DNA of 64,000 bases from Pseudomonas borbori. Its GTDB lineage: Bacteria > Pseudomonadota > Gammaproteobacteria > Pseudomonadales > Pseudomonadaceae. The notes under the pieces are model-generated. The model was not told where the DNA came from, did not search any database, and saw only the letters and a list, made by a program, of their open reading frames with translations. The position numbers were made by a program, and so were the translations under genes. Of the stretch, positions 8,763 through 19,086 are shown in pieces. Location of the stretch: assembly GCF_900115555.1 (NCBI RefSeq), contig NZ_FOWX01000016.1, forward strand, positions 48,751-112,750. The letters run 5' to 3'. Each line of letters starts with the position of its first letter. Positions within the stretch are counted from its first letter, which is position 1.

Positions 8763-8778
8763 TGGCACGACCGCTGCG
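8763..8778 (+). promoter_or_regulatory. Sigma-54 promoter of small membrane protein cluster
   Basis: TGGCACGACCGCTGCG keeps the GG-N10-GC spacing and TGGCAC core of RpoN promoters; the start point would be near 8789, about 73 bp before the next gene. It is preceded by a strongly AT-rich tract (8710-8760), suited to IHF or curvature. The BON-gene tail (8623-8700) is GC-rich and hairpin-prone. Confidence 0.7.
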
Positions 8779-8861
8779 CTAGTTAAGCTATCAGCCCCAG
8801 CGCCCGCATCCATGCCGGCCGGGTACCGGACAACCCAGGCAAGACTGGGAGGAGTTTCAGG

Positions 8862-9122
8862 ATGAACCGCCGTCATTTCGATCTCGCATCAAGCGATAAG
8901 TATTTGTTGATCGGCAGCGCCTTTTTGCTGGCGCTGATCGGCTTGGTGTTGAGTCGGGATGCCGAGGTGGCAGCCTCCCCTGCGGCGATGCTTGCTCCAG
9001 CCCTGCCGATAGCCGCTACGACGGGTGGAGTGGTGATGGTTCGAGGCATGCAGCAGATCAGCCGCGATAGTCTGGCGCCAACCTGGAGCGACTCCTCGCG
9101 CAAAGTCAGTTGGGTGTTCTAG
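8862..9122 (+). CDS. Small single-pass membrane protein, unknown function
   Basis: The 86-residue ORF has GGGAGGAG upstream of its ATG. It contains one membrane segment (about residues 14-32, [17 protein letters not shown]) followed by an Ala-rich stretch and a basic/polar C-terminus with [13 protein letters not shown] do not recognise a family. It follows a sigma-54 promoter 84 bp upstream and is followed after 2 bp by another small membrane ORF, so the pair is probably one transcript. P. aeruginosa has small hypothetical genes beside algB in a comparable position, but I cannot confirm homology. Confidence 0.65.
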   Translation: MNRRHFDLASSDKYLLIGSAFLLALIGLVLSRDAEVAASPAAMLAPALPIAATTGGVVMVRGMQQISRDSLAPTWSDSSRKVSWVF

Positions 9123-9124
9123 CC

Positions 9125-9406
9125 ATGTACATGCAGCTGCAGGCGCGCAAGACGGCCCTCTGTGCGGTGGTCTTGTTGCTGGCGATTCTGCTGGCCCTGT
9201 CAGGCGTGATGTTCGGCGGCACGCTGCTGGCAGGCCAATGGCTGTGGGGCAATCATGCCGAGGAGCATGTCATGCCGTGGCAGCGATGCAACGACGGGTT
9301 AGATCGCGCCGGGAAAGTGTTTGCAATGCCCGCGCGCGGCAGCACAACTGTAAATTCGACACATATTTTGCAAGACCTCACGCACCAAGGAGCAACGCCA
9401 TGTTGA
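9125..9406 (+). CDS. Small membrane protein, unknown function
   Basis: A 93-residue ORF opens with [23 protein letters not shown] and holds one long membrane segment (about residues 11-36). The remainder is polar with no recognisable domain. Its start is 2 bp after the stop of the previous ORF, and its last codons overlap the next gene (start 9400). An upstream in-frame ATG at 9110 exists, but that would overlap the preceding gene. Coding status is supported only by packing and hydrophobic pattern; the C-terminal half, which overlaps the next gene's ribosome-binding site, is less convincing. Confidence 0.45.
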   Translation: MYMQLQARKTALCAVVLLLAILLALSGVMFGGTLLAGQWLWGNHAEEHVMPWQRCNDGLDRAGKVFAMPARGSTTVNSTHILQDLTHQGATPC

Positions 9407-9564
9407 GCTGGGCCATAACTTTTCTGATCATCGCCATCGTCGCAGCCGTATTGGGTTTCGGTGGTATCGCCGGCACTGCCACGGGCATTGCGAAGATCCT
9501 CTTCGTGGTGTTCCTGGTGATGTTTATCGTGTCGTTCATCATGGGCCGCCGCCCACGGGGCTAG
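9400..9564 (+). CDS. DUF1328 (YtjA-like) small membrane protein
   Basis: The 54-residue protein begins [20 protein letters not shown] and contains two membrane helices joined by the Gly/Ala-rich [15 protein letters not shown], ending in a short basic tail GRRPRG. This is the signature of the DUF1328/YtjA family of tiny, stress-associated inner membrane proteins of unknown role. AAGGAG lies eight bases before the ATG. Its position behind BON-domain and other small envelope genes suggests an envelope-stress context. Confidence 0.88.
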   Translation: MLSWAITFLIIAIVAAVLGFGGIAGTATGIAKILFVVFLVMFIVSFIMGRRPRG

Positions 9565-9714
9565 CTGTCTGTGGCCGGATCCTGGCAGCGCCTGCCGCCC
9601 TGCTGAAGCGCTCTCGCAGGGCGCCATCTTTCGCCAGGGCCGCCTCCAGTCAGCACACAAGCTGCGCGCGGCCACCTTGAGCCACGCTATCATCCGCCCA
9701 TCGATTGGGGGTGG

Positions 9715-10947
9715 ATGATGCTGAACGGCTTGTGGCTGGGCTTTTTCGTGGTGGCGGCGCTGGCGGCATTGTCGCGCTGGTTGCTGGGTGACGATCCGGC
9801 GGTGTTCGCCGCGATGGTCGAGAGCCTGTTCGCCATGGCCAAGCTGGCGGTCGAGGTGATGGTCGTGCTGTTCGGCACCCTGACCCTGTGGCTGGGCTTT
9901 CTGCGCATCGCCGAGAAGGCCGGCCTGGTCGACCTCCTGGGCCGCGCGCTGGGGCCGTTGTTCGCGCGGCTGATGCCCGAGGTGCCGCGCGGCCATCCGG
10001 CGCTGGGCTTCATTACCCTCAACTTCGCCGCCAACGGCCTGGGCCTGGACAACGCCGCCACGCCGATCGGCCTGAAAGCCATGAAGGCCCTGCAGGAGCT
10101 GAACCCGAGCAAGCTGGTGGCGAGCAACGCGCAGATCCTCTTCCTGGTGCTCAATACCTCGTCGCTGACCCTGCTGCCGGTGTCGATCTTCATGTACCGG
10201 GTGCAACAGGGCGCCGACGACCCGACCCTGGTCTTTCTGCCGATCCTCCTGGCCACCAGCGCCTCGACCCTGGCCGGCCTGCTGGCGGTGGCCCTGGTGC
10301 AGCGCCTGCGCCTGTGGGATCCGGTGGTGCTGGCCTACCTGATTCCCGGTGCGCTGCTGCTCGGTGGCTTCATGGCGCTGCTCGCCGGTCTCTCGGCCAC
10401 GGCGCTGGCGGCGCTGTCCTCGCTGCTCGGCAACCTCACCCTGTTCGGCCTGATCCTGGTGTTCCTGCTGGTCGGCGCCCTGCGCCGGGTGCCGGTCTAC
10501 GAGAGCTTTATCGAAGGCGCCAAGGAAGGCTTCGAGGTGGCCAAGAACCTCTTGCCCTACCTGGTCGCCATGCTCTGCGCGATCGGCGTGCTGCGCGCCT
10601 CCGGAGCCCTGGATTTCGGCCTGGACGGCGTGCGCGCCGTGGTCCAGTGGCTGGGCTGGGACACCCGCTTCATCGACGCCCTGCCCACCGCGCTGATGAA
10701 ACCGTTCTCCGGCAGCGCGGCGCGGGCCATGCTGATCGAGACCATGCAGAGCTTCGGCGTGGACAGCTTCCCCGCCCTGCTGGCGGCGACGGTACAGGGC
10801 AGTACCGAGACCACCTTCTACGTGCTGGCGGTGTATTTCGGCGCGGTCGGCATCCAGCGCGCCCGCCACGCCGTGGCCTGTGCGCTGTTCGCCGACCTGG
10901 CCGGGATCCTCGCCGCCATCGGCGTGTGCTACTGGTTCTTCGGCTGA
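9715..10947 (+). CDS. Fused SpmA-SpmB-like nucleoside recognition (Gate) membrane protein
   Basis: The 410-residue polytopic protein carries two nucleoside-recognition/Gate repeats. The first half (about 35-190) has FGTLTLWLGFLRIAEKAGLV and NFAANGLGLDNAATPIGL, typical of SpmA; the second half (about 245-405) has PVYESFIEGAKEGFEVAKNL and TALMKPFSGSAARAM, typical of SpmB. In Bacillus, SpmA and SpmB are separate spore-maturation proteins; in non-sporulating proteobacteria the fused form is common and its substrate is unknown. Start ATG at 9715 follows GGGGGTGG. The 150 bp upstream contains no other gene. Confidence 0.8.
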   Translation: MMLNGLWLGFFVVAALAALSRWLLGDDPAVFAAMVESLFAMAKLAVEVMVVLFGTLTLWLGFLRIAEKAGLVDLLGRALGPLFARLMPEVPRGHPALGFITLNFAANGLGLDNAATPIGLKAMKALQELNPSKLVASNAQILFLVLNTSSLTLLPVSIFMYRVQQGADDPTLVFLPILLATSASTLAGLLAVALVQRLRLWDPVVLAYLIPGALLLGGFMALLAGLSATALAALSSLLGNLTLFGLILVFLLVGALRRVPVYESFIEGAKEGFEVAKNLLPYLVAMLCAIGVLRASGALDFGLDGVRAVVQWLGWDTRFIDALPTALMKPFSGSAARAMLIETMQSFGVDSFPALLAATVQGSTETTFYVLAVYFGAVGIQRARHAVACALFADLAGILAAIGVCYWFFG

Positions 10948-11007
10948 GCGGCGCAGCCATCAGGCGTCGACCGTTGAGGGGCGCGCTCCGGTGCCGGCGA
11001 GACACTG

Positions 11008-11051
11008 GTGGGAGGACCGCGACGCACCAGCGCCGCTAAAGCGCCTCCCAC
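11008..11051. repeat. REP-like extragenic palindrome
   Basis: GTGGGAGG at 11008-11015 and CCTCCCAC at 11044-11051 form the arms of an imperfect palindrome containing GCCGCTAAAGCG, resembling the element at 22081. It lies between two convergent genes. Confidence 0.5.
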
Positions 11052-11080
11052 GGTCAATTGCTGGTGGCCCAGTGTGCCGG

Positions 11081-12115
11081 CTATTCAACCACCTTGAAGC
11101 GCAGCACGCCGATCATCTGTCCGGCCTCGGTCATGACCTGCACCTGCCAGTTGCCGAGCGGGTCGGCGGGGAAGTTCTGCTTGTGGGTCCAGGCGCGGTA
11201 GCCTTTCTTGCGCCCGCCGTGGATGTCCAGGGCGATGCGCTCGAGCTCGCGGCCGTTATGCCGCCAGACGTGGTAGATGCGTTCGTTCAAGCCGCGCGGT
11301 GCGTTGATCGCGGTGTAGGCGAACAGGCCCTGGGCGCGCAATTGCGCGGCGCTGAGCTGCTTGAGCCTGGCGCCCGGCGCGCGGTTGCGGTCATCGAACT
11401 CGCTGGACACTGCGACCTCGGTCAGCCACAGCGTTGCCGGCGGCACCCAGGAGCGCGCCAGCCAGCCGGTCGCGCCCAGCGCCAGGGTCAAGCCGACCAG
11501 TAACATGCCGCGCCACCAGCGCTGCACGGTGATGATGCCGATCAGGCTGGGAAACGACAGGATCACCGCGGTGGCCAGGGCCAACTGGTAGCTCTGCGGG
11601 GTGGTCAGCTTGAAGATGATCGGCAGGGCGGTGAGCATGACCGCGAACAGCGCCAGGGTGTGGTAGGCGAGGAACAGCCAGCGCCGCGGCGCCAGCCACT
11701 TGTAGTACAGCGGATCGATGATCGAGACCAGCGCGGCCACCGCCAGCACGCCGCTGAACAGCGCCTGGCCGCTGTTCCAGGTGGTGGTGATGAAGAAGAA
11801 CGGCAGGACGAAGAACAGGCTTTCCTGGTGGATCATCTGGGTCGCGTAGCGCAGCAGCGGCGGCGGCAGCTCGAAGCCGAACCAGCGGGCGATCTGCTCG
11901 CGCAGGATGTTTTCCAGGATCAGCCACAGCCAGCTGACCAGCATCACCGTGGCCAGCACCTGGGCCAGTTCGGCCTGACGCTCGACCAGCAGGAAGCTCG
12001 CCAGCCCCGAGGCAAAACCGAAGATCGCCACCAGCCCCGGATTGCGCTGGATCAGGGCGAACAGGCGGAGCAGCTGGTTTTTTCCGCGCGCGAGTAGGGT
12101 CAAGGGCTGGCTCAT
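11081..12115 (-). CDS. DUF5924/DUF2914 family membrane protein
   Basis: The 344-residue protein has about seven to eight hydrophobic segments in residues 20-225 (for example LVAIFGFASGLASFLLV, SLFFVLPFFFITTTW, LVSIIDPLYYKWLAPRRWLF). A soluble C-terminal domain of about 110 residues ends with WTHKQNFPADPLGNWQVQV. This matches proteins annotated as DUF5924 followed by DUF2914; the C-terminal domain is predicted to be periplasmic and Ig-like, and no function is established. It is monocistronic and convergent with the SpmAB-like gene. Assignment is from memory of the family's characteristic GNWQVQV tail. Confidence 0.7.
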   Translation of the reverse strand: MSQPLTLLARGKNQLLRLFALIQRNPGLVAIFGFASGLASFLLVERQAELAQVLATVMLVSWLWLILENILREQIARWFGFELPPPLLRYATQMIHQESLFFVLPFFFITTTWNSGQALFSGVLAVAALVSIIDPLYYKWLAPRRWLFLAYHTLALFAVMLTALPIIFKLTTPQSYQLALATAVILSFPSLIGIITVQRWWRGMLLVGLTLALGATGWLARSWVPPATLWLTEVAVSSEFDDRNRAPGARLKQLSAAQLRAQGLFAYTAINAPRGLNERIYHVWRHNGRELERIALDIHGGRKKGYRAWTHKQNFPADPLGNWQVQVMTEAGQMIGVLRFKVVE

Positions 12116-12192
12116 GGCAGTGGCCGAAGTCGGCGAGTAGCCGAGAATACTCCTTGTGCCCGACGCCTGTGTCCAGCGCCGTCTGCCGCGCC

Positions 12193-13782
12193 TCAGTGAT
12201 TGCGCTTCTGCCCCCAGAAATGTTCGACCAGGGCCTGCAGGCGATCGGCCAGGGCGGCGACCCGGCTGGCGCTGCTGCGACTCTGGCAGCCGGCCGCCAC
12301 GTTGCTCTCGCTGGCCAGACGGATGCCGCCGAGGCTGCGCTGGATGTCGTCGCCGACTGTACTCTGCTGCTCGACGGCGGCGGCGATCTGCAGGTTCATG
12401 TCGCTGATCTGGCTGACTCTCTGGTTGATACCTTCGAGCGCCTGGGCGGCCTGTAGCGCGTGGGCAACGCTGGCTTCGGCCTGTTGCTGGCTACGGCTCA
12501 TGGCAGCCACGGCGTTGCTGGTGCCCTGCTGCAGGTTGCTAATGATGACGTGGATTTCCGCAGTGGACTGCTGGGTGCGCGAGGCCAGGCCGCGCACCTC
12601 GTCGGCGACCACGGCGAAACCGCGACCGGCCTCGCCGGCCCGCGCTGCCTCGATCGCAGCGTTGAGGGCGAGCAGGTTGGTCTGTTCGGCAATGCTCTGG
12701 ATCACTTCCAGGGCGCGATTGATCTCCTGGCTGTGCAACTCCAGTTGGTGGATCACCTGGCTGCTCTGCTGTACTTCGCTGGCCAGCACGGCGATCGACT
12801 GCCGGGTGTGTTCGACCAGCTGTAGACCGCTGCCGGTTTCCAGGTCGGCGGCGCCGGCCGCGCTGGCGCTGAGCTGGGCATGCCGTGCCACCTCCTGCAC
12901 GCTGCAGGTCATCTGGCCGATGGCACTGGCGACCTGATCGGTTTCGCCCTGTTGCTGCAGGGTTGCCTGGCTGCTGCTGTCGACGGCAGCGACCAGCTGT
13001 CCGGCTTCGCCACTCAACTGCCGGGCCGAGTCGGCCATCCGCCCGATCACGGCGCCGGTTTCGGCCTGCAGGCTATGCAGGGCGAAGGCGATTTGGCCGA
13101 AGCAGTCGTTACGCCCGGTGTACACCAGTTGGCTCAGCGGGTTGTCGGCAATCGCGCGGGCCTGGCGGGTCAAGTCCGTCAGCGGCCGCAGGCCAAGGTG
13201 CAGCACACCGGCCAGCAGCCCGCCGAGCAATACGCCACCACCGAGGGCAGGCAGCAGCGGCAGAGCGCCGCTGACCCCGAGCAGCGTCGCGGCGAGCAGG
13301 CCGGGTACCGCGCAGAGCAGGCCGAGGCGCTGCGCCAGGCTCAGTCGCGGCGCCCGCAACCGCAGCGGATTGCGCCCGGCGCGCAGTTCGCCATACAGAT
13401 GCTCGGCACGCGCGACCCCTTGCGGCGAAGCCTGAGTGCGCACCGATTGGTATTCCACCACCTGACCATTGCGCAGCACCGGGGTGACATAGGCACTGAC
13501 CCAGTAATGGTCGCCGTTGTTGCAGCGATTCTTCACCAGCCCCATCCACGAACGGCCAGCCTTGAGCGTGCGCCAGAGGCCGGCGAAGGCCTGCGCCGGC
13601 ATGTCCGGGTGGCGCACGATGTTGTGGTTGCGGCCGAGCAACTCGGCTTCGCTGAAACCGCTGATGGCGACGAAGTCCGGATTGACGTAACTCAGCGTAC
13701 CCTTCAGATCGGTGGTGGTGAGGATATTGGCCTGGGCGTCGACGGAGCTGGCACGGCCGCTGACGGGCAAGTTGAGCTTCAT
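12193..13782 (-). CDS. PAS-containing methyl-accepting chemotaxis protein, Aer-like
   Basis: The 529-residue receptor has an N-terminal PAS domain (about 15-115: [20 protein letters not shown], then [14 protein letters not shown] and [12 protein letters not shown]), which in Aer binds FAD. A short double membrane region follows (about 150-195), then a HAMP-like linker and the long cytoplasmic signalling domain with the conserved hairpin [20 protein letters not shown] and [15 protein letters not shown]. This layout is that of Aer, the energy/oxygen taxis receptor, which senses redox through PAS-FAD without a periplasmic domain. No CheW-binding pentapeptide NWETF is seen. Upstream on the same strand lies a decayed EAL gene. 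Confidence 0.87.
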   Translation of the reverse strand: MKLNLPVSGRASSVDAQANILTTTDLKGTLSYVNPDFVAISGFSEAELLGRNHNIVRHPDMPAQAFAGLWRTLKAGRSWMGLVKNRCNNGDHYWVSAYVTPVLRNGQVVEYQSVRTQASPQGVARAEHLYGELRAGRNPLRLRAPRLSLAQRLGLLCAVPGLLAATLLGVSGALPLLPALGGGVLLGGLLAGVLHLGLRPLTDLTRQARAIADNPLSQLVYTGRNDCFGQIAFALHSLQAETGAVIGRMADSARQLSGEAGQLVAAVDSSSQATLQQQGETDQVASAIGQMTCSVQEVARHAQLSASAAGAADLETGSGLQLVEHTRQSIAVLASEVQQSSQVIHQLELHSQEINRALEVIQSIAEQTNLLALNAAIEAARAGEAGRGFAVVADEVRGLASRTQQSTAEIHVIISNLQQGTSNAVAAMSRSQQQAEASVAHALQAAQALEGINQRVSQISDMNLQIAAAVEQQSTVGDDIQRSLGGIRLASESNVAAGCQSRSSASRVAALADRLQALVEHFWGQKRNH

Positions 13783-13803
13783 GGGGGCTCTCGCGTTTTC
13801 TTG

Positions 13804-14214
13804 CTATGGAAGGAAAGGGGCGGGCTGCAACAGGCAGTAGAGGCCCTCGAAGCAGTCCTCGCCGCTGAACAGACGCTCCTGCTCGACCGCCGTGCCGCTG
13901 ATGAATGTCTTGTCCACCTTAAGGGTGTGCAGCGGGAGGCGGTTGCGGTAGCCGAGCGAGGAGTCGCCGGAGCCGAAGTCGTCCGGCGCCAACTGGATAC
14001 CCGGGTTGGCCAGCGGGTCGCGGTGCAGCTCGAGCATGCTCGGCCAGCGCTCGGAGAGGGCTCGAGGACGCCGATGCAGGACGGCTGCAGCCCGGCTGAG
14101 CGGCTCGACATCGACCGCGTTCCAGTCGAGAAAGCGCAGACGCGGGCTGATTTCTTTGCGGTAAAGACACGACGTGTTGGAGCAGTTCCTGGAATTCTTG
14201 CTCATGTCCATGGA
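13804..14214 (-). pseudogene. Remnant of EAL-domain cyclic-di-GMP phosphodiesterase
   Basis: Part of this frame reads IQLAPDDFGSGDSSLGYRNR followed by PLHTLKVDKTFISG, matching the DDFGTGYSSLxYLxxLPxxxLKIDxxFV block of EAL domains. The upstream EAL, substrate-binding and metal-binding motifs are absent and the flanking residues do not resemble a domain, so only a short fragment of a phosphodiesterase survives, with an unrelated N-terminus. It lies 21 bp upstream of the aer-like gene. The DD pair is retained, but the protein would lack most of the barrel and is not expected to be active. Confidence 0.6.
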
Positions 14215-14237
14215 TAGTCCCTTACATTTCGCAGCGC

Positions 14238-14289
14238 AAAAAAAAGCGCCGAGGCGAGTCATCTACAACAGATGACTCACCTCGGCGCT
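14238..14289 (-). terminator. Strong intrinsic terminator, minus strand
   Basis: On the minus strand a long stem (arms AGCGCCGAGG and CCTCGGCGCT extended by GAGTCATCT/AGATGACTC, 14245-14289) is followed by eight T residues (14238-14245). It ends transcription of the 108-residue ORF to its right. Confidence 0.9.
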
Positions 14290-14348
14290 CTGTCTTGCAG
14301 GTCCATATGCCCTGCCCGGCAAAGCGGGTCTACGCCGAAGCGAAACCA

Positions 14349-14675
14349 CTAGTGAAGAGGGGTTTTACCCGATTCTGAATTGTCCGACAAGTCCTCTAGC
14401 ATGCGGCTCAGGCGTTTACGCAGTTGCCCCAGTTGCGCCGACTTGAAAGCATGCCGGGTCTGCTCCAGCACCTCGATGGCATCGCTGAGCAGAGCCTGTA
14501 CGGCACCGGTCTGATGCGGCGGCAGTGCCTGCAGCCAGCGACAGCTTGCGGCCTGACTGCAGTCGTCCGGCTGGTCGAGCACTTCGCAGCCCGGCACCTG
14601 GGCCTGCAACAATTGCCGGACCCGGCTGGCGCATTGCGGTTGGGGCAGGATCACGAACAAACGGGTCTTGTGCAT
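14349..14675 (-). CDS. Conserved-looking hypothetical protein, 108 residues
   Basis: The ORF begins MHKTRLFVILPQPQCASRVRQ and has a likely alpha-beta N-terminal half and a helical C-terminal half (AIEVLEQTRHAFKSAQLGQL). It contains three Cys residues in the first half (QCASR, GCEVL, DDCSQAASC). There is no signal peptide or membrane segment and I do not recognise a family. A strong terminator immediately downstream supports it being a real transcription unit. The N-terminus loosely resembles a receiver-like or nucleotide-binding fold, but key residues are not identifiable. Confidence 0.6.
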   Translation of the reverse strand: MHKTRLFVILPQPQCASRVRQLLQAQVPGCEVLDQPDDCSQAASCRWLQALPPHQTGAVQALLSDAIEVLEQTRHAFKSAQLGQLRKRLSRMLEDLSDNSESGKTPLH

Positions 14676-14896
14676 GGTGGCAACTCAATGGCGAATTGCC
14701 ACCAAGGCTAGCGCGCCCGCTCTGCGGATCTATTGATCAGGGTCAGTGTCGCGCGGGCCTGCCCTTGGCTGGCCGATTACCGCCTAAAAGCGCATTGCAC
14801 CGTGCAAATTTTGTCTGAACGGTTAGACTTTCCCGCTTCCGGCCGCATCCCATGAGGTTAGTGCGGCTTAACCACAAGCAGAAAAGGAGCTCCCCC

Positions 14897-15868
14897 ATGA
14901 AAGGCAAATCCCTGGCATGGGTCCTGTCGGCGGCACTCGCGGGTATCACCCTGAGTGGCGCGGTACAGGCCGAAGAAAAATTCGTCACCATCGGCACCGG
15001 CGGTCAGACCGGGGTTTACTACGTGGCTGGGCAGTCGATCTGCCGCTTCGTCAACCGTGGCACCAGCGAGCACGGCATCAAGTGCAACGCCCCGGCCAGT
15101 GGCGGCGGCGTGGCCAACGTCAACGGCCTGCGCAGCGGCGAGTTCAACTTCGGCATCATGCAGTCGGACCACCAGTTCAAGGCGCTCAACGGTGTGGCGC
15201 CGTTCGAGGCCGAAGGCGCGATGGACGATATCCGTGCCTTGTTCTCCCTGCAGAGCGAAGTCTTCACCCTGCTCGCCCGCCGCGATGCCAAGATCGCCAG
15301 CCTCGACGATCTCAAGGGCAAGCGCGTCAACGTCGGCAACCCGGGCTCCGGGCAGCGCGACACCCTCGACGAAATCATGCGGGTCAAGGGCTGGGACAAG
15401 TCGGTGTTCGCCCTGTCCGCCGAGCTCAAGCCGGCCGAGCAGGCCAGCGCCCTGGGCGACAACAACATCGACGCCATGACCTACTTCGTCGGCCACCCCA
15501 ATGGCGCGATCCAGGAAGCCACCACCACCACCGACGCCGTGCTGGTGCCGGTAAGCGGCGCCGAGATCGACCAGCTGCTGGCCGAGAAGAGCTACTACAC
15601 CAAGGCCGAAATCCCCGGTGGCCTGTACAAGGGCAACGATGCGCCTACCACCTCGATCGGCGGCAAGGCGGTGCTCTCCACCACGGCCCAGGCCGACCCG
15701 GAAGTGGTCTACCAGCTGGTCAAGTCGGTGTTCGACAACCTCGAGCGCTTCAAGCGTCTGCACCCGGCGTTCGCCGACCTCAAGGAAACCGACATGATCA
15801 AGGCCGGCCTGACCGCACCGCTGCATGACGGCGCCGTGCGTTATTACAAGGAACGTGGCTGGATGTAA
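14897..15868 (+). CDS. TAXI-family TRAP transporter solute-binding protein
   Basis: The 323-residue periplasmic receptor has a signal peptide (residues 1-23, ending VQA-EEK). The mature start KFVTIGTGGQTGVYYVAG is diagnostic of TAXI (TRAP-associated extracytoplasmic immunogenic) receptors. Further family segments are FGIMQSDHQF and VNVGNPGSGQRDT. Such receptors bind small organic acids or amino acids such as glutamate for import by the downstream permease. The ATG at 14897 was chosen for its AAGGAG ribosome-binding site and because the signal peptide begins there. A hairpin terminator separates it from the permease gene, so the receptor is probably made in excess. Confidence 0.92.
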   Translation: MKGKSLAWVLSAALAGITLSGAVQAEEKFVTIGTGGQTGVYYVAGQSICRFVNRGTSEHGIKCNAPASGGGVANVNGLRSGEFNFGIMQSDHQFKALNGVAPFEAEGAMDDIRALFSLQSEVFTLLARRDAKIASLDDLKGKRVNVGNPGSGQRDTLDEIMRVKGWDKSVFALSAELKPAEQASALGDNNIDAMTYFVGHPNGAIQEATTTTDAVLVPVSGAEIDQLLAEKSYYTKAEIPGGLYKGNDAPTTSIGGKAVLSTTAQADPEVVYQLVKSVFDNLERFKRLHPAFADLKETDMIKAGLTAPLHDGAVRYYKERGWM

Positions 15869-15876
15869 GCCCGTCC

Positions 15877-15947
15877 GTAGCCCGGCTTAGCGCCAGCGCA
15901 ATCTGCAGCAGCACTGCCCGGATTGCGCCTGGGTTTATCCGGGCTAC
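15877..15947. repeat. REP-type palindrome (GTAGCCCGG...CCGGGCTAC)
   Basis: Outer arms GTAGCCCGG (15877) and CCGGGCTAC (ending 15947) bracket internal GCGCAATC/GATTGCGC complementarity, forming a long imperfect hairpin in the receptor-permease gap. A partial copy (CCCGGCTTGCGCCGGGCTAC) lies around 18761-18780. Confidence 0.65.
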
Positions 15948-15963
15948 CGCCTAAGCTTGAAAC

Positions 15964-15992
15964 AAGCCCGCTGGCCGCAAGGCTGCGGGCTT
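15964..15992 (+). terminator. Hairpin terminator/attenuator between TAXI receptor and permease
   Basis: AAGCCCGC pairs with GCGGGCTT and the inner GGCC with GGCT around a GCAA tetraloop, followed by TTTGCCGTTTT. It should attenuate rather than abolish read-through into the permease. Confidence 0.65.
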
Positions 15993-16029
15993 TGCCGTTT
16001 TCCGATTTCCCGAATGCAGGTTTCGCCCC

Positions 16030-18615
<2,586 letters not shown>

Positions 18616-18676
18616 GCGGAGAGGCGAATGCGCACTCCTTGGTGAACGAAAAAGGCCGCGGGTTTACTCCGACGAT

Positions 18677-18708
18677 CGTTCCCACGTCGAACCGTCTACG
18701 TGGGAACG
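18677..18708. repeat. REP-like palindrome CGTTCCCACG...CGTGGGAACG
   Basis: Perfect 10-bp arms (18677-18686 in part and 18699-18708) around a 12-bp spacer, in the convergent gap between the TRAP permease and yheV. Confidence 0.55.
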
Positions 18709-18801
18709 CCGCCCGTGACGCTCCGGGTCAGCTGCGAAGGCGGCGCCCGGCAAACCGCTCCCGGCTTGCGCCGGGCTACGGGACCGAGTCCGGCGCGAGA
18801 T

Positions 18802-19086
18802 TTATTCCGTCGGCTTCTTCAGCTTGGGATTGGGAAAGAACTGCACCGCCTGCACCTTGGGATCGGCGGTCTTGGGTTTCAGGGCGCTGACATTGACCCG
18901 GGTCGCCAGCTCCCTGGGCACCGAGTTGCCGCGCTCGTCGAGGGTGTCGGCGTAGCCACAGGCCACGCATTCGCGGTGCGGCACGCCGTCCTCGTCCCAC
19001 ATCTGGATCTTGTCCAGCTCGCTGCAGGCCGGGCACACGGCACCGGCGATAAAGCGCTTCTTGCTCATCTTGGGCACGTCGCTCAT
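18802..19086 (-). CDS. yheV: YheV family zinc-ribbon protein
   Basis: The 94-residue protein has the paired motifs AVCPACSELDKIQMW and RECVACGYADT, i.e. two CxxC knuckles of a zinc ribbon, typical of YheV (DUF2387). Its role is unknown. The frame is open far upstream inside prlC, but the ATG at 19086 (MSDVPKMSKKRFIAG) gives the family length. Its start overlaps the prlC stop by 4 bp (ATGA), so it is the second gene of a prlC-yheV operon, the same arrangement seen in other pseudomonads and enterics. Confidence 0.9.
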   Translation of the reverse strand: MSDVPKMSKKRFIAGAVCPACSELDKIQMWDEDGVPHRECVACGYADTLDERGNSVPRELATRVNVSALKPKTADPKVQAVQFFPNPKLKKPTE

